DNA of 64,000 bases from an uncultured Eggerthella sp. GTDB lineage: Bacteria > Actinomycetota > Coriobacteriia > Coriobacteriales > Eggerthellaceae. Where the stretch lies: assembly GCA_900540345.1 (NCBI GenBank), contig UQFK01000001.1, forward strand, positions 331,501 to 395,500. The letters are read 5' to 3'. Position 1 is the stretch's first letter; every line of letters starts with the position of its first letter. The notes beneath the pieces are model-generated. The model was not told the DNA's origin. It did not search any database and was given only the letters and a program-made list of their open reading frames with translations. A program made the position numbers and the translations under genes. Below, one piece after another: positions 8,630 to 16,479 of the stretch.

Positions 8630-9001
8630 TCAATCCTCCATGAGCAGATCGATCATGTCATGCAAGTCTGCTTTCGTGATGCCCGCACCGCGCGCCTCAT
8701 CGATCGCGCGGGTGAGCTGCGCTTCTATGGAGCGCAAGCGCTCTTCTTTGAGCAATTCGAAGTTGCCACCTGCAACGAATGTTCCTTTGCCTTGAACCGT
8801 GGTGATGAATCCAGCAGCCTCCAGTTCGGCATAGGCTCGTTTGGTAGTGATCACGCTCACATGCAGGTCATTAGCAAGCGAACGAATACTCGGAAGGATC
8901 GCGCCTTCGGCAAGCTCGCCCTGCAAGATCGCACTCTTGATCTGCTGAGCGATCTGCTCATAGATCGGTGATGCGTTCGCATTCGATATGATTAATTCCA
9001 A
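8630..9001 (-). CDS. GntR-family transcriptional regulator, YtrA subfamily
   Basis: This is a short (123-residue) GntR protein with only an N-terminal winged helix ('PIYEQIAQQIKSAILQGEL', 'LPSIRSLANDLHVS', 'TTVQGKGTFVA') and a short C-terminal helix for dimerisation, which is the YtrA type. A TTG at 9001 is taken as the start because aggaagagga precedes it and because the family normally begins with a short beta strand like LELIISNANASPIYEQ; a TTG six codons upstream is less likely. It lies upstream of an ABC-2 exporter on the same strand and probably represses the whole unit through the repeats at 9059-9104. Confidence 0.9.
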   Translation of the reverse strand: MELIISNANASPIYEQIAQQIKSAILQGELAEGAILPSIRSLANDLHVSVITTKRAYAELEAAGFITTVQGKGTFVAGGNFELLKEERLRSIEAQLTRAIDEARGAGITKADLHDMIDLLMED

Positions 9002-9058
9002 AGTTCCTCTTCCTGACAAAGAGTTGCTCGCTCTCTAGCGTCCCAGATAACGAGCGCA

Positions 9059-9104
9059 AGTGTATATACGCTATATGAACACTATATACACACCTATATA
9101 CACT
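9059..9104. promoter_or_regulatory. probable operator of the YtrA-type regulator
   Basis: AGTGTATATA (9059-9068) and its exact reverse complement TATATACACT (9095-9104) flank a third, related copy, actatatacac (9081-9091). The site lies about 60 bases upstream of the regulator gene. Such dyads are typical operators for self-regulated GntR/YtrA repressors. The link is by position and symmetry only. Confidence 0.65.
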
Positions 9105-9253
9105 GTCAAGCGATGCCTCAAAAAATGATTCATAACCTTGTTTCGCGTTTCCATTCGATAAAGAATCTGCGGCTTCTTTGATTAGAGGGCGATTATTAGG
9201 AGCAGTTAGGGGATAATGAAGAGCAAATGAACACAACGAGGAAGGGAAACTCC

Positions 9254-10444
9254 ATGCTCGAAATCGATGCGCTGCTCTCAGACGGGATCAAATCGACCCC
9301 TCCCTCATTCGTACGCAGCATTCTTAAAGCGGCATCTGACCCGAAGGTTACCTCCTTTGCAGGCGGCTTGCCCAATCCCATCTCCTTTCCACAAGAAGCG
9401 CTGCTCGAATCCATGCAGCGTGTTGTCGCCAAGCAGGGGCCAAACGCCTTCCAATACTCAGCCACAGCTGGCATCGATGAGCTACGCCAATGGGTCGCCG
9501 ATCGCTACAACACACGATTTGGAACCGATTACGTACTTGATGACGTGCTTATCACCACCGGTTCACAACAGATCCTCGACCTGCTCGGCAAGGTTCTCCT
9601 CGACAAAGGCGATGGCGTTATCGTTGAAGATCCCACCTATTTGGCTGCTATCCAAGCATTCGCACTGCAACAACCTGTCTTTCGTGAAGTTGAGCTGACC
9701 GCCGAAGGTCTCAACCTTGACGAGCTTGGGCGCGCGCTCGATGCTGGGGCGAAAATGATCTACCTCATCCCGAACTTCCAGAATCCCACTGGCCTTACTT
9801 ACACAGCAGAGAATCGCGAGCAGGTGCGCAGGATGCTTGCTGATCGCAATATCGTTGTTGTAGAAGACGACCCTTATGGCGAGCTTCGCTTCGAGGGGGA
9901 ATCCCTTCCGTATATCGGCGCGACAAACCATCCTCACGGCGTAGTTATGGGTTCTTTCTCGAAAACGGTCACACCTGGTTTTCGTATGGGCTATTTGCTC
10001 ACGAAAGATCACGATCTCATGCGCAATATCTCGACCGCAAAAGAAGCGGCTGATCTGCACACCAACGTATTCGGCCAGTACGTCATCTATGACTATTTGA
10101 CGCATAACTCGCTTGACGATCATCTGAATACGATCCGTGAGCTCTACCGCACACAAGCAGGAGCAATGGTGGCGGCGATGAAGGAGTTCTTCCCTGCTGA
10201 AGTCGACTTCACCATCCCTGAGGGCGGCATGTTCTTGTGGGTCACACTGCCTGATGGCATCGATAGCATGGAGCTGTTCGATCGTGCGCTCGAACAAAAT
10301 GTCGCCTTCGTTCCCGGCTCGCCTTTCTATGCTGAACCAGGAACACGCTCGACTTTGCGCTTGAACTTCACGAATGCCGATGAAGCGACAATCCGCAGTG
10401 GTATCGAGCGGTTAGCAAACGTGATCGCATCACAACTCGCATAG
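9254..10444 (+). CDS. PLP-dependent aminotransferase, class I/II (2-aminoadipate/LysN-like)
   Basis: The product has 396 residues and a fold-type I aminotransferase pattern: 'GSQQILDLLGKVLLDKGD', 'NFQNPTG' near residue 178, 'EDDPYGELRFEG' near 204, the Schiff-base lysine in 'GSFSKTVTPGFRMGYL' at Lys237, and 'TLRLNFTNA' with the substrate-carboxylate Arg near the end. The family transfers amino groups between 2-oxo acids; many members act on aromatic, branched or aminoadipate substrates. The ATG at 9254 is preferred over the one at 9227 because gaggaaggga lies six bases before it. It faces away from the YtrA gene and precedes an unknown membrane protein by 23 bases. Confidence 0.92.
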   Translation: MLEIDALLSDGIKSTPPSFVRSILKAASDPKVTSFAGGLPNPISFPQEALLESMQRVVAKQGPNAFQYSATAGIDELRQWVADRYNTRFGTDYVLDDVLITTGSQQILDLLGKVLLDKGDGVIVEDPTYLAAIQAFALQQPVFREVELTAEGLNLDELGRALDAGAKMIYLIPNFQNPTGLTYTAENREQVRRMLADRNIVVVEDDPYGELRFEGESLPYIGATNHPHGVVMGSFSKTVTPGFRMGYLLTKDHDLMRNISTAKEAADLHTNVFGQYVIYDYLTHNSLDDHLNTIRELYRTQAGAMVAAMKEFFPAEVDFTIPEGGMFLWVTLPDGIDSMELFDRALEQNVAFVPGSPFYAEPGTRSTLRLNFTNADEATIRSGIERLANVIASQLA

Positions 10445-10467
10445 CGCCATACGAAGGAGGTCACGTT

Positions 10468-12057
10468 ATGGAAGAACATAAAACCGAACTTGCTTCGCTC
10501 GATGTCTATCTTGTTCAACAGATGGATTTCAAGCTTCCTTCTGCCACAAGATCGCGCAAACCAACTTGGAAGACCAACCCCTTCAACTTGAGCTTCACCT
10601 CGAATCTTTCGAGCGAAAAGCTTGCTGCACGCTATAAGCAATACCCCGAATGGCTCTCTTATTTCATGAAGATGGAGTGCATCTATCATAATTCTGCCTG
10701 CATGAAATTAACGAGCGATGAAGTTGATCTGTCCTTTGCAAATGAATTCGCTGCCACTATTGAGCCACTCGAAGTAGCTGCAGGAAGACGAGCCCAAGGC
10801 AGAGACATTCCCGATGCAGCACCGAGCATCACACAAGTCAAGAAGGGTATGTCTGCCGAAATTCAAGCAGAAGTGATCGAATCTGGCACAGGACTTGACA
10901 TCTCGAACATCGAGGCGTGGCTGTTCTACGAGATCAGCCTGCGTCAGTGGCAGGTCATTTACAAATTCACCATTACCACCACGAGCGCGCATCTCAATGA
11001 CATGGTCATCTCTTCACCAGGGCTGCGTAGTCACCGAAATGATCTCTACAACATCATCCGCGATATGTTTGCCGTATCAGATGGCACCGACAAGGTCCTT
11101 GCTTCGGTACAAAAGATCCAGCGTAGTGCAATGGCGCGTGGGCTCGAGCTGTGCCGTTTGCTCTATGGCGTGAAAAAGAAATACCAAGCACAAGAACTTC
11201 TCACCTTCCCTGAGAGCTGCACCAACGTATCCTTCTTCATCAGCACCTCTGACGCTAAACAGCTGAAGAACAACCTTGTACGCGAAACCAATCGCGCCGA
11301 GCGCAAGCGCGATAACGTGCTTGACTTCTTCGGTAAGAAACGCCGCGAGAGCGATGTGTATCGTGATGTTGAACTCTTCCAATTCGGCGGCAGATTCAAC
11401 ACCATCCTGGTCGACTGCGAGCCGATCGGAGCCCTTGGCGGTCCGAGCGATGTTGCGCACGGCTACCAGATGCAGTTCATGCCTACCTTGTTCCACAGCA
11501 TGCTAATGTGGGGATACCTTGGTCACATGACCGAGGCGATGCAGCTGATCGAACGGGGCATCTTGACCGATAGCAGCGCGAAGACCAACTCGCGCATCCG
11601 GTATTTCAACTCGCTCATCAATAGCATCGAATACGCCAGCTTTGAAAACGAAACTTTCAAGCGCGGCATCGAACAAGACAATGAGATCATCTATTCCAAG
11701 ATCGAAGAGAAGTGGAATATCCACCGTTCGCTTATACAGATGAAAGACTTCGCCTCATATCTGTCGCATTTCCTCGATCGCGATTACCAAGAACACGTGC
11801 TGAAAGCCGACCGAAAACAGAATGTGGTACTGTTCCTGATCGCGCTTCTGGGGCTTTTCGGGCTCATCAGCGTATGGGACGACTACCTCGACCTTGTAAC
11901 GAGCCAATACTTCCATGAAGCGCTGAACAGTGAGTTCATCGACACAGTCTTCCCGAACATCGAGGCGCTTACCATGTTCAGTGTTTGGATGCCTGTCATC
12001 GCGCTGATCATCTGCGTGATCGCTATCATCTGCTTGATACGTTGGCGACCAAAGTAG
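10468..12057 (+). CDS. unknown protein with two C-terminal membrane helices
   Basis: I do not recognise this 529-residue protein. About 450 soluble residues come first, rich in charged and aromatic residues, with segments such as 'VAHGYQMQFMPTLFHSMLMWG' (partly quoted) that look structured. Two membrane helices follow near residues 451-467 and 505-525, joined by an acidic loop and ended by a short basic tail (RWRPK). The overall shape, a large cytoplasmic domain then a hairpin of two helices, recalls CorA-like or stress-membrane proteins, but there is no GMN motif. The ribosome site gaaggaggtcacgttATG is excellent. It may be co-transcribed with the aminotransferase. Confidence 0.75.
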   Translation: MEEHKTELASLDVYLVQQMDFKLPSATRSRKPTWKTNPFNLSFTSNLSSEKLAARYKQYPEWLSYFMKMECIYHNSACMKLTSDEVDLSFANEFAATIEPLEVAAGRRAQGRDIPDAAPSITQVKKGMSAEIQAEVIESGTGLDISNIEAWLFYEISLRQWQVIYKFTITTTSAHLNDMVISSPGLRSHRNDLYNIIRDMFAVSDGTDKVLASVQKIQRSAMARGLELCRLLYGVKKKYQAQELLTFPESCTNVSFFISTSDAKQLKNNLVRETNRAERKRDNVLDFFGKKRRESDVYRDVELFQFGGRFNTILVDCEPIGALGGPSDVAHGYQMQFMPTLFHSMLMWGYLGHMTEAMQLIERGILTDSSAKTNSRIRYFNSLINSIEYASFENETFKRGIEQDNEIIYSKIEEKWNIHRSLIQMKDFASYLSHFLDRDYQEHVLKADRKQNVVLFLIALLGLFGLISVWDDYLDLVTSQYFHEALNSEFIDTVFPNIEALTMFSVWMPVIALIICVIAIICLIRWRPK

Positions 12058-12528
12058 GCCTCCCCACCCCCCCCACTTTTTCGCGCTTATGGCTCAGTAA
12101 TAACGTACGGTCCTGGATGCTTATATTGCCGTTTGGAAAAACATCGGACTTTAGTGTTGTAAAGTGAACGAAGCTGTGCAATAATCCCAATCATCGTCAG
12201 TCATCTAGACGATCAAACCGTTGAAGCGGAAGTCAAAGCGAATGAGCGCGCACAGAGAATCTGGGATGCTGGGATCCGGATCGTAAGCAGTTCGCCAAAT
12301 GGGCCGCGGAGGGCGTACCGAACAGAGACGCATCGAACCTCGATCATCTTCTCAGTAGGATACGACGTGAAGGGCATACGTCAGTTGCCAGAGATGTGAT
12401 TGCATCTCACGAAGTGCGCAGACTCATCTGCGAATCAAGGTGGCACCGCGAGCTTTCATAAGCCCGTCCTTGACAGGAAACTGTTGGGGACGGGCTTTTT
12501 CGTTCCCTTGGAAGAAAGGAATGAGCAT
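12058..12528 (+). promoter_or_regulatory. leader region of the trp operon with T-box element
   Basis: After a C-rich stretch that includes a run of eight C (about 12069-12076), the sequence holds a possible weak promoter (ttgtaa near 12157, aataat near 12180) and then a T-box leader. The conserved AAGGTGGCACCGCG is at 12437-12450. Two perfect hairpins lie before it, gagatg-tgattgc-atctc-like at about 12390 and cgcaga-ctca-tctgcg just upstream. TCAAGG (12435-12440) can pair with CCTTGA (12468-12473) as the antiterminator, which competes with the terminator. A tRNA-Trp specifier UGG is expected; TGG triplets near 12260-12275 are candidates but I could not fold stem I with certainty. Confidence 0.85.
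12462..12500 (+). terminator. T-box intrinsic terminator
   Basis: gcccgtcc (12462-12469) pairs with ggacgggc (12488-12495), followed by five T. It is mutually exclusive with the TCAAGG/CCTTGA antiterminator, so uncharged tRNA (expected tRNA-Trp) should permit trp transcription. Confidence 0.88.
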
Positions 12529-14013
12529 ATGGTGCCGAGTCTTGAAGAAGTTCAGGCCATCGCGGATGCGGGTGACTTTTGTCGCATTCCCGTACGACGC
12601 GAGATCATGGCCGACTCGCTCACCCCTATCCAGGCGATCGCGAAGCTGCGCGCGGCTTCTCACCACTGCTTTCTACTCGAAAGTGCAGAGCCTGACGAGC
12701 GCTGGGGGCGTTATACCTTCCTTGGGTTCAAGCCATCGGTCGAGATCACCTGCACGAATGGTGTGATGCGCATTCGAGAGCACGTCGAGACCGATCATCA
12801 AAAGATGATCGAGCGTCGCGTCGATCATCCTGCTGAAACGCTGCGCGAGATCCTCGCTGCACATAAGTCAGCAGTAGTAGAGGGCATGCCGCCCTTCACT
12901 GGCGGTTTGGTCGGATATTTTGCCTATGATTATCTAAAGTACGCAGAACCTACGCTGCGTACGAGCAGCGAACCCCAAGACTTCCTTGATATGGATCTAA
13001 TGCTATTCGAAAACGTCATCGCATTCGATTCTTATCGTCAGAAGATCTGCATCATCGGCGGCGTTGATGCAAACGATATAGAACACTCCTATGAAGCGAT
13101 CGATGCAGAGCTTGCCGCTATCGAGTCGCTCTTGCTCGATGGTGCCAGAGCACACTTTGCGCCACTACGATTAGCAGAACCGCTTGAGCCTTTGCTCGCT
13201 CGTGATGCCTATGCAGCTATGGTTAGAGCTGCTCAAGACCATATTCGTGAAGGAGATATCTTCCAGGTCGTGCTTTCAAACCCTCACCGTGCAAAGGTAA
13301 CTGGAAGCCTCTTCGATACCTATCGTATCCTGCGCTGTGAGAACCCCTCCCCCTATATGTTTTATTTTACGAGTGATGATGTAGAAATCGTCGGATCGAG
13401 CCCTGAGACGCTCGTACGCCTTGAGCGAGGCGAGCTGTTCACCTATCCACTTGCCGGAACACGTCCGCGTGGTGCAACCCCAGAAGAGGATGCCGCCAAT
13501 GAAGCGGAGTTACGCGCTAACGAAAAAGAGCTCGCAGAGCACAACATGCTGGTCGATCTTGGGCGCAATGATCTTGGACGCATCAGCGAACTAGGCAGCG
13601 TGAAAGTAGAGAAATACCAGGAGATCTTGCGCTTCTCGAAAGTGATGCATATCGGATCGACTGTTCAGAGCACCATTGCTGAAGGTAAGGATGCGCTTGA
13701 TGCGATCGATTCAATCTTGCCAGCAGGCACCCTATCAGGTGCACCAAAGCTACGTGCATGCGAGATCATTCGTGAACTGGAAGGCAACAACCGTGGCATC
13801 TACGGCGGTGCAATCGGTTATCTCGATTTCACTGGCGGACTTGATCTCTGTATCGCTATTCGACTGGCTTATAAGAAGAATGGCGTAGTGTGCGTGCAAT
13901 CGGGTGCGGGAATCGTAGCAGATTCGGATCCCGATGCCGAATTTGACGAGTGTTACAACAAAGCACGTGCTGTTATGCAGGCGATCGAGGAATCACAAGG
14001 AGGTATCGCATGA
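12529..14013 (+). CDS. trpE: anthranilate synthase component I
   Basis: The 494-residue subunit converts chorismate to anthranilate, using ammonia supplied by TrpG. The N-terminal domain contains LLES, the usual tryptophan feedback element. The chorismate-binding core is clear: 'LAGTRPRGATPEEDAANE', 'NMLVDLGRNDLGRI' and 'GTLSGAPKLRA'. The ATG at 12529 has AAAGGA eight bases upstream and comes right after the T-box terminator; the frame stays open into the leader, but that part is the T-box. It is the first gene of a tightly packed operon and overlaps trpG by ATGA. Both T-box attenuation and feedback inhibition are likely controls. Confidence 0.97.
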   Translation: MVPSLEEVQAIADAGDFCRIPVRREIMADSLTPIQAIAKLRAASHHCFLLESAEPDERWGRYTFLGFKPSVEITCTNGVMRIREHVETDHQKMIERRVDHPAETLREILAAHKSAVVEGMPPFTGGLVGYFAYDYLKYAEPTLRTSSEPQDFLDMDLMLFENVIAFDSYRQKICIIGGVDANDIEHSYEAIDAELAAIESLLLDGARAHFAPLRLAEPLEPLLARDAYAAMVRAAQDHIREGDIFQVVLSNPHRAKVTGSLFDTYRILRCENPSPYMFYFTSDDVEIVGSSPETLVRLERGELFTYPLAGTRPRGATPEEDAANEAELRANEKELAEHNMLVDLGRNDLGRISELGSVKVEKYQEILRFSKVMHIGSTVQSTIAEGKDALDAIDSILPAGTLSGAPKLRACEIIRELEGNNRGIYGGAIGYLDFTGGLDLCIAIRLAYKKNGVVCVQSGAGIVADSDPDAEFDECYNKARAVMQAIEESQGGIA

Positions 14014-14606
14014 TCTACCTCGTGGACAATTACGACAGTTTCTCATACAACCTCTATCAGCTGATCGGTGCACTGAGAGCTGATATAGCCGTGATCCGCA
14101 ACGATGCAATGAGCGTAGCTGAGCTTGCCGCACTCGAACCTGAAGCGATCATCCTCTCCCCTGGTCCTGGGCGCCCTGCAGATGCTGGCATCTGCGAAGA
14201 GGTTGTGCGCGAACTGAGCGGACAAGTGCCCCTGCTCGGTGTATGTCTGGGACATCAGGCGATCGTAGAAGCATTAGGTGGCACTGTGGGCTACGCAAAA
14301 GAACTGATGCACGGAAAATCATCTCTGATCGAGATCACGCCAGGATCGCGTTTGCTTGCGAACTTGGGTCATGAAGTGCGCGTTGCACGCTACCATTCAC
14401 TTGCAGCAGACAAAGCCACCCTGCCAGCCTGCCTTGAAGTGAGCGCCTGCGACGAAAATGGCGAAGTGATGGCAGTAGAGCACATCACTCATCCGACGTT
14501 CGGTGTGCAATTCCATCCCGAATCGATCATGACACCTTCTGGAGCACAGATGATAGAGAATTTCCTCGCTCTCGCAGCACGATTCAACGAACGAAAGGAC
14601 GCATGA
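14010..14606 (+). CDS. trpG: anthranilate synthase component II, glutamine amidotransferase
   Basis: This 198-residue class I glutamine amidotransferase delivers ammonia from glutamine to TrpE. It has the oxyanion segment 'SPGPGRPADAG', the nucleophile in 'LGVCLGHQAI' and the His-Glu pair in 'FGVQFHPESI'. It is a free subunit, not fused to TrpD. The start ATG overlaps the trpE stop and is preceded by aaggagg. It could also serve aminodeoxychorismate synthase, as amphibolic TrpG/PabA proteins do, since no second copy is seen in the window. It overlaps trpD by ATGA. Confidence 0.96.
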   Translation: MIYLVDNYDSFSYNLYQLIGALRADIAVIRNDAMSVAELAALEPEAIILSPGPGRPADAGICEEVVRELSGQVPLLGVCLGHQAIVEALGGTVGYAKELMHGKSSLIEITPGSRLLANLGHEVRVARYHSLAADKATLPACLEVSACDENGEVMAVEHITHPTFGVQFHPESIMTPSGAQMIENFLALAARFNERKDA

Positions 14607-15658
14607 TGATAAAAGAAGCGATCTTCAAACTGGTTGACAAGCAAGACCTGACTTACGACGAAGCACACGAGGTCATCACAGAAGTAATGAGCGGCAAGAC
14701 CACTCCAACGCAAACTGCCGCATTCCTTGCAGCGCTCTCGACGAAATCGACGCGCGCAGAAACCATCGACGAGATCGCTGGTTGCGCGAGCGCGATGCGT
14801 GAACTTGCCATTCCAGTGAACTATGATGAAGCGGTCACTGAGATCGTTGGTACGGGCGGCGACAAGGCAGGAACCTTCAACATCTCGACCACCGCGGCCT
14901 TCATCGCTGCAGCAGGTGGTGTGAAAGTCGCCAAACACGGCAATCGCGCTGCTTCATCAAAATCAGGTACGGCCGATGTACAAGAAGCGCTCGGTGTGAA
15001 TATTTCACAAAGCCCCGAGCTATGCGTGGAGTTACTCGATCGCGTAGGCATGTGCTTCTTCTTCGCACAGGATTACCACAGCGCTATGAAATACGTTGGA
15101 CCGATCCGTAAAGAGCTTGGCATTCGAACCGTGTTCAACATCTTAGGTCCGCTTACCAACCCCGCAAACCCCACCTTCATGTTGCTCGGCGTCTACGACG
15201 GGTCGTTAGTCGAACCACTCGCACGCGTGCTGGCAAGCCTCGGTGTGAAGCGTGGCATTGTGGTATTCGGCCAAGAAACCCTCGATGAACTATCAACCTG
15301 CTGCGATACCCTTGTCTGCAAGTTCGATGCTACCAAAGGCGATGCGCGCTATGACACCTACACGATCACACCCGAGCAGTTCGGATTCACACGCTCGACC
15401 AAAGCTGATCTGGCAGGCGGGAGCGCTGAGGAGAATGCGCAGATCACACGCGCTATCTTAGAGGGGACACTTACAGGAGCCAAGCGCGACACCACTCTGA
15501 TGAATGCAGGTGCAGCACTCTACTTGAACGGGCTTGCAAAAGACTTGGGCGAAGGCATCGATAAGGCAGCTCATTTGATCGACAGCGGAGCAGCGCTCGC
15601 AACCATGGAAGCCTACATCAGTGCAAGTCATGGCAAAGCAGAAGGAGACCGAGCGTGA
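14603..15658 (+). CDS. trpD: anthranilate phosphoribosyltransferase
   Basis: The 351-residue enzyme joins anthranilate to PRPP, giving phosphoribosyl-anthranilate. Family signatures are 'VGTGGDKAGTFNIST' (PRPP and Mg binding), 'KHGNRAASSKSGTADVQEALG' (shortened here as KHGNRA...SGTADVLE-type) and 'NILGPLTNPA'. An ATGATG start gives two possible initiators; the first overlaps the trpG stop. Length and motif spacing are normal. Its last bases overlap the trpC GTG start. Confidence 0.96.
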   Translation: MMIKEAIFKLVDKQDLTYDEAHEVITEVMSGKTTPTQTAAFLAALSTKSTRAETIDEIAGCASAMRELAIPVNYDEAVTEIVGTGGDKAGTFNISTTAAFIAAAGGVKVAKHGNRAASSKSGTADVQEALGVNISQSPELCVELLDRVGMCFFFAQDYHSAMKYVGPIRKELGIRTVFNILGPLTNPANPTFMLLGVYDGSLVEPLARVLASLGVKRGIVVFGQETLDELSTCCDTLVCKFDATKGDARYDTYTITPEQFGFTRSTKADLAGGSAEENAQITRAILEGTLTGAKRDTTLMNAGAALYLNGLAKDLGEGIDKAAHLIDSGAALATMEAYISASHGKAEGDRA

Positions 15659-16479
15659 GCATTCTTGACGAAATAGCGAAGCGAACATGCAAGCGCATCG
15701 ATGAAGCAAAGAAACACGCACCGCTCGCCGCAGTGCGTGCAGCTGCCGAAGAGCAAGTCGCAGCAGACAAGGCAAAAGGCACCTTTGGCACCTTTCCCTT
15801 CGAAGCAGCGCTGCGAAAAGCCTCGTTCGGGCTGATCTGCGAAGTGAAGAAGGCCTCGCCTTCTAAAGGAGTGATCGCAGATAAGTTCGACCCCCTCGCA
15901 ATCGCCCGCGATTACGAACAAGCAGGCGCGGATGCTATCTCATGCTTGACCGAACCTTTTTGGTTCTTGGGCGCAGACGACTACCTTGCCGCCATTGCCC
16001 ACGAGCTTACCACGCCTGTTCTGCGCAAGGACTTCACGATCGATGAATACATGATCTACCAGGCAAAAGCGCTTGGTGCCTCAGCAGTGTTGTTGATCTG
16101 TGCGATCCTGGATGATGCTCAGCTTGCCGCCTATAGTGCGCTTGCAGAAGAGCTGGGGCTTTCTGCCCTCGTCGAAGCGCACGATGCATGTGAGATAGAT
16201 CGTGCACTTACGTGCGGGGCACGCATCATCGGCGTGAACAATCGCAATCTAAAGGATTTCTCGATCGACTTAGATAACGCAAATAGTTTGCGCACAATGG
16301 TGCCCGAAGAGGTGCTCTTCGTGGCAGAATCGGGAGTCTCCTGCCCTGCTGATATCGCGACGATGGCAGCAGCGGGCGCAGATGCGGCGCTCGTCGGCGA
16401 AGCGTTGATGCGCAGCGAGGCGAAGGCCGAGCTGATCGCTTCGATGCGCACGGCTGCGCGTGAAGGCAGGTATGCATGA
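15655..16479 (+). CDS. trpC: indole-3-glycerol-phosphate synthase
   Basis: The 274-residue (beta/alpha)8 enzyme closes the indole ring from carboxyphenylamino-deoxyribulose phosphate. Visible motifs are 'CEVKKASPSKGVI' with the catalytic Lys, 'VLRKDFTIDEYMIYQAKALGA', 'VNNRNLKDF' and 'VAESGVS' at the phosphate site. The start is a GTG inside the overlap GTGA with trpD, and aaggaga lies before it. It overlaps the next gene by ATGA. It is a monofunctional TrpC; the TrpF activity is supplied by the next gene. Confidence 0.96.
   Translation: MSILDEIAKRTCKRIDEAKKHAPLAAVRAAAEEQVAADKAKGTFGTFPFEAALRKASFGLICEVKKASPSKGVIADKFDPLAIARDYEQAGADAISCLTEPFWFLGADDYLAAIAHELTTPVLRKDFTIDEYMIYQAKALGASAVLLICAILDDAQLAAYSALAEELGLSALVEAHDACEIDRALTCGARIIGVNNRNLKDFSIDLDNANSLRTMVPEEVLFVAESGVSCPADIATMAAAGADAALVGEALMRSEAKAELIASMRTAAREGRYA

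Noticed and set aside
12069..12076. A run of eight C as a phase-variable switch
   Set aside because: It lies after a stop codon and before a T-box leader, not within a coding start or promoter box, so a switching role is not supported.
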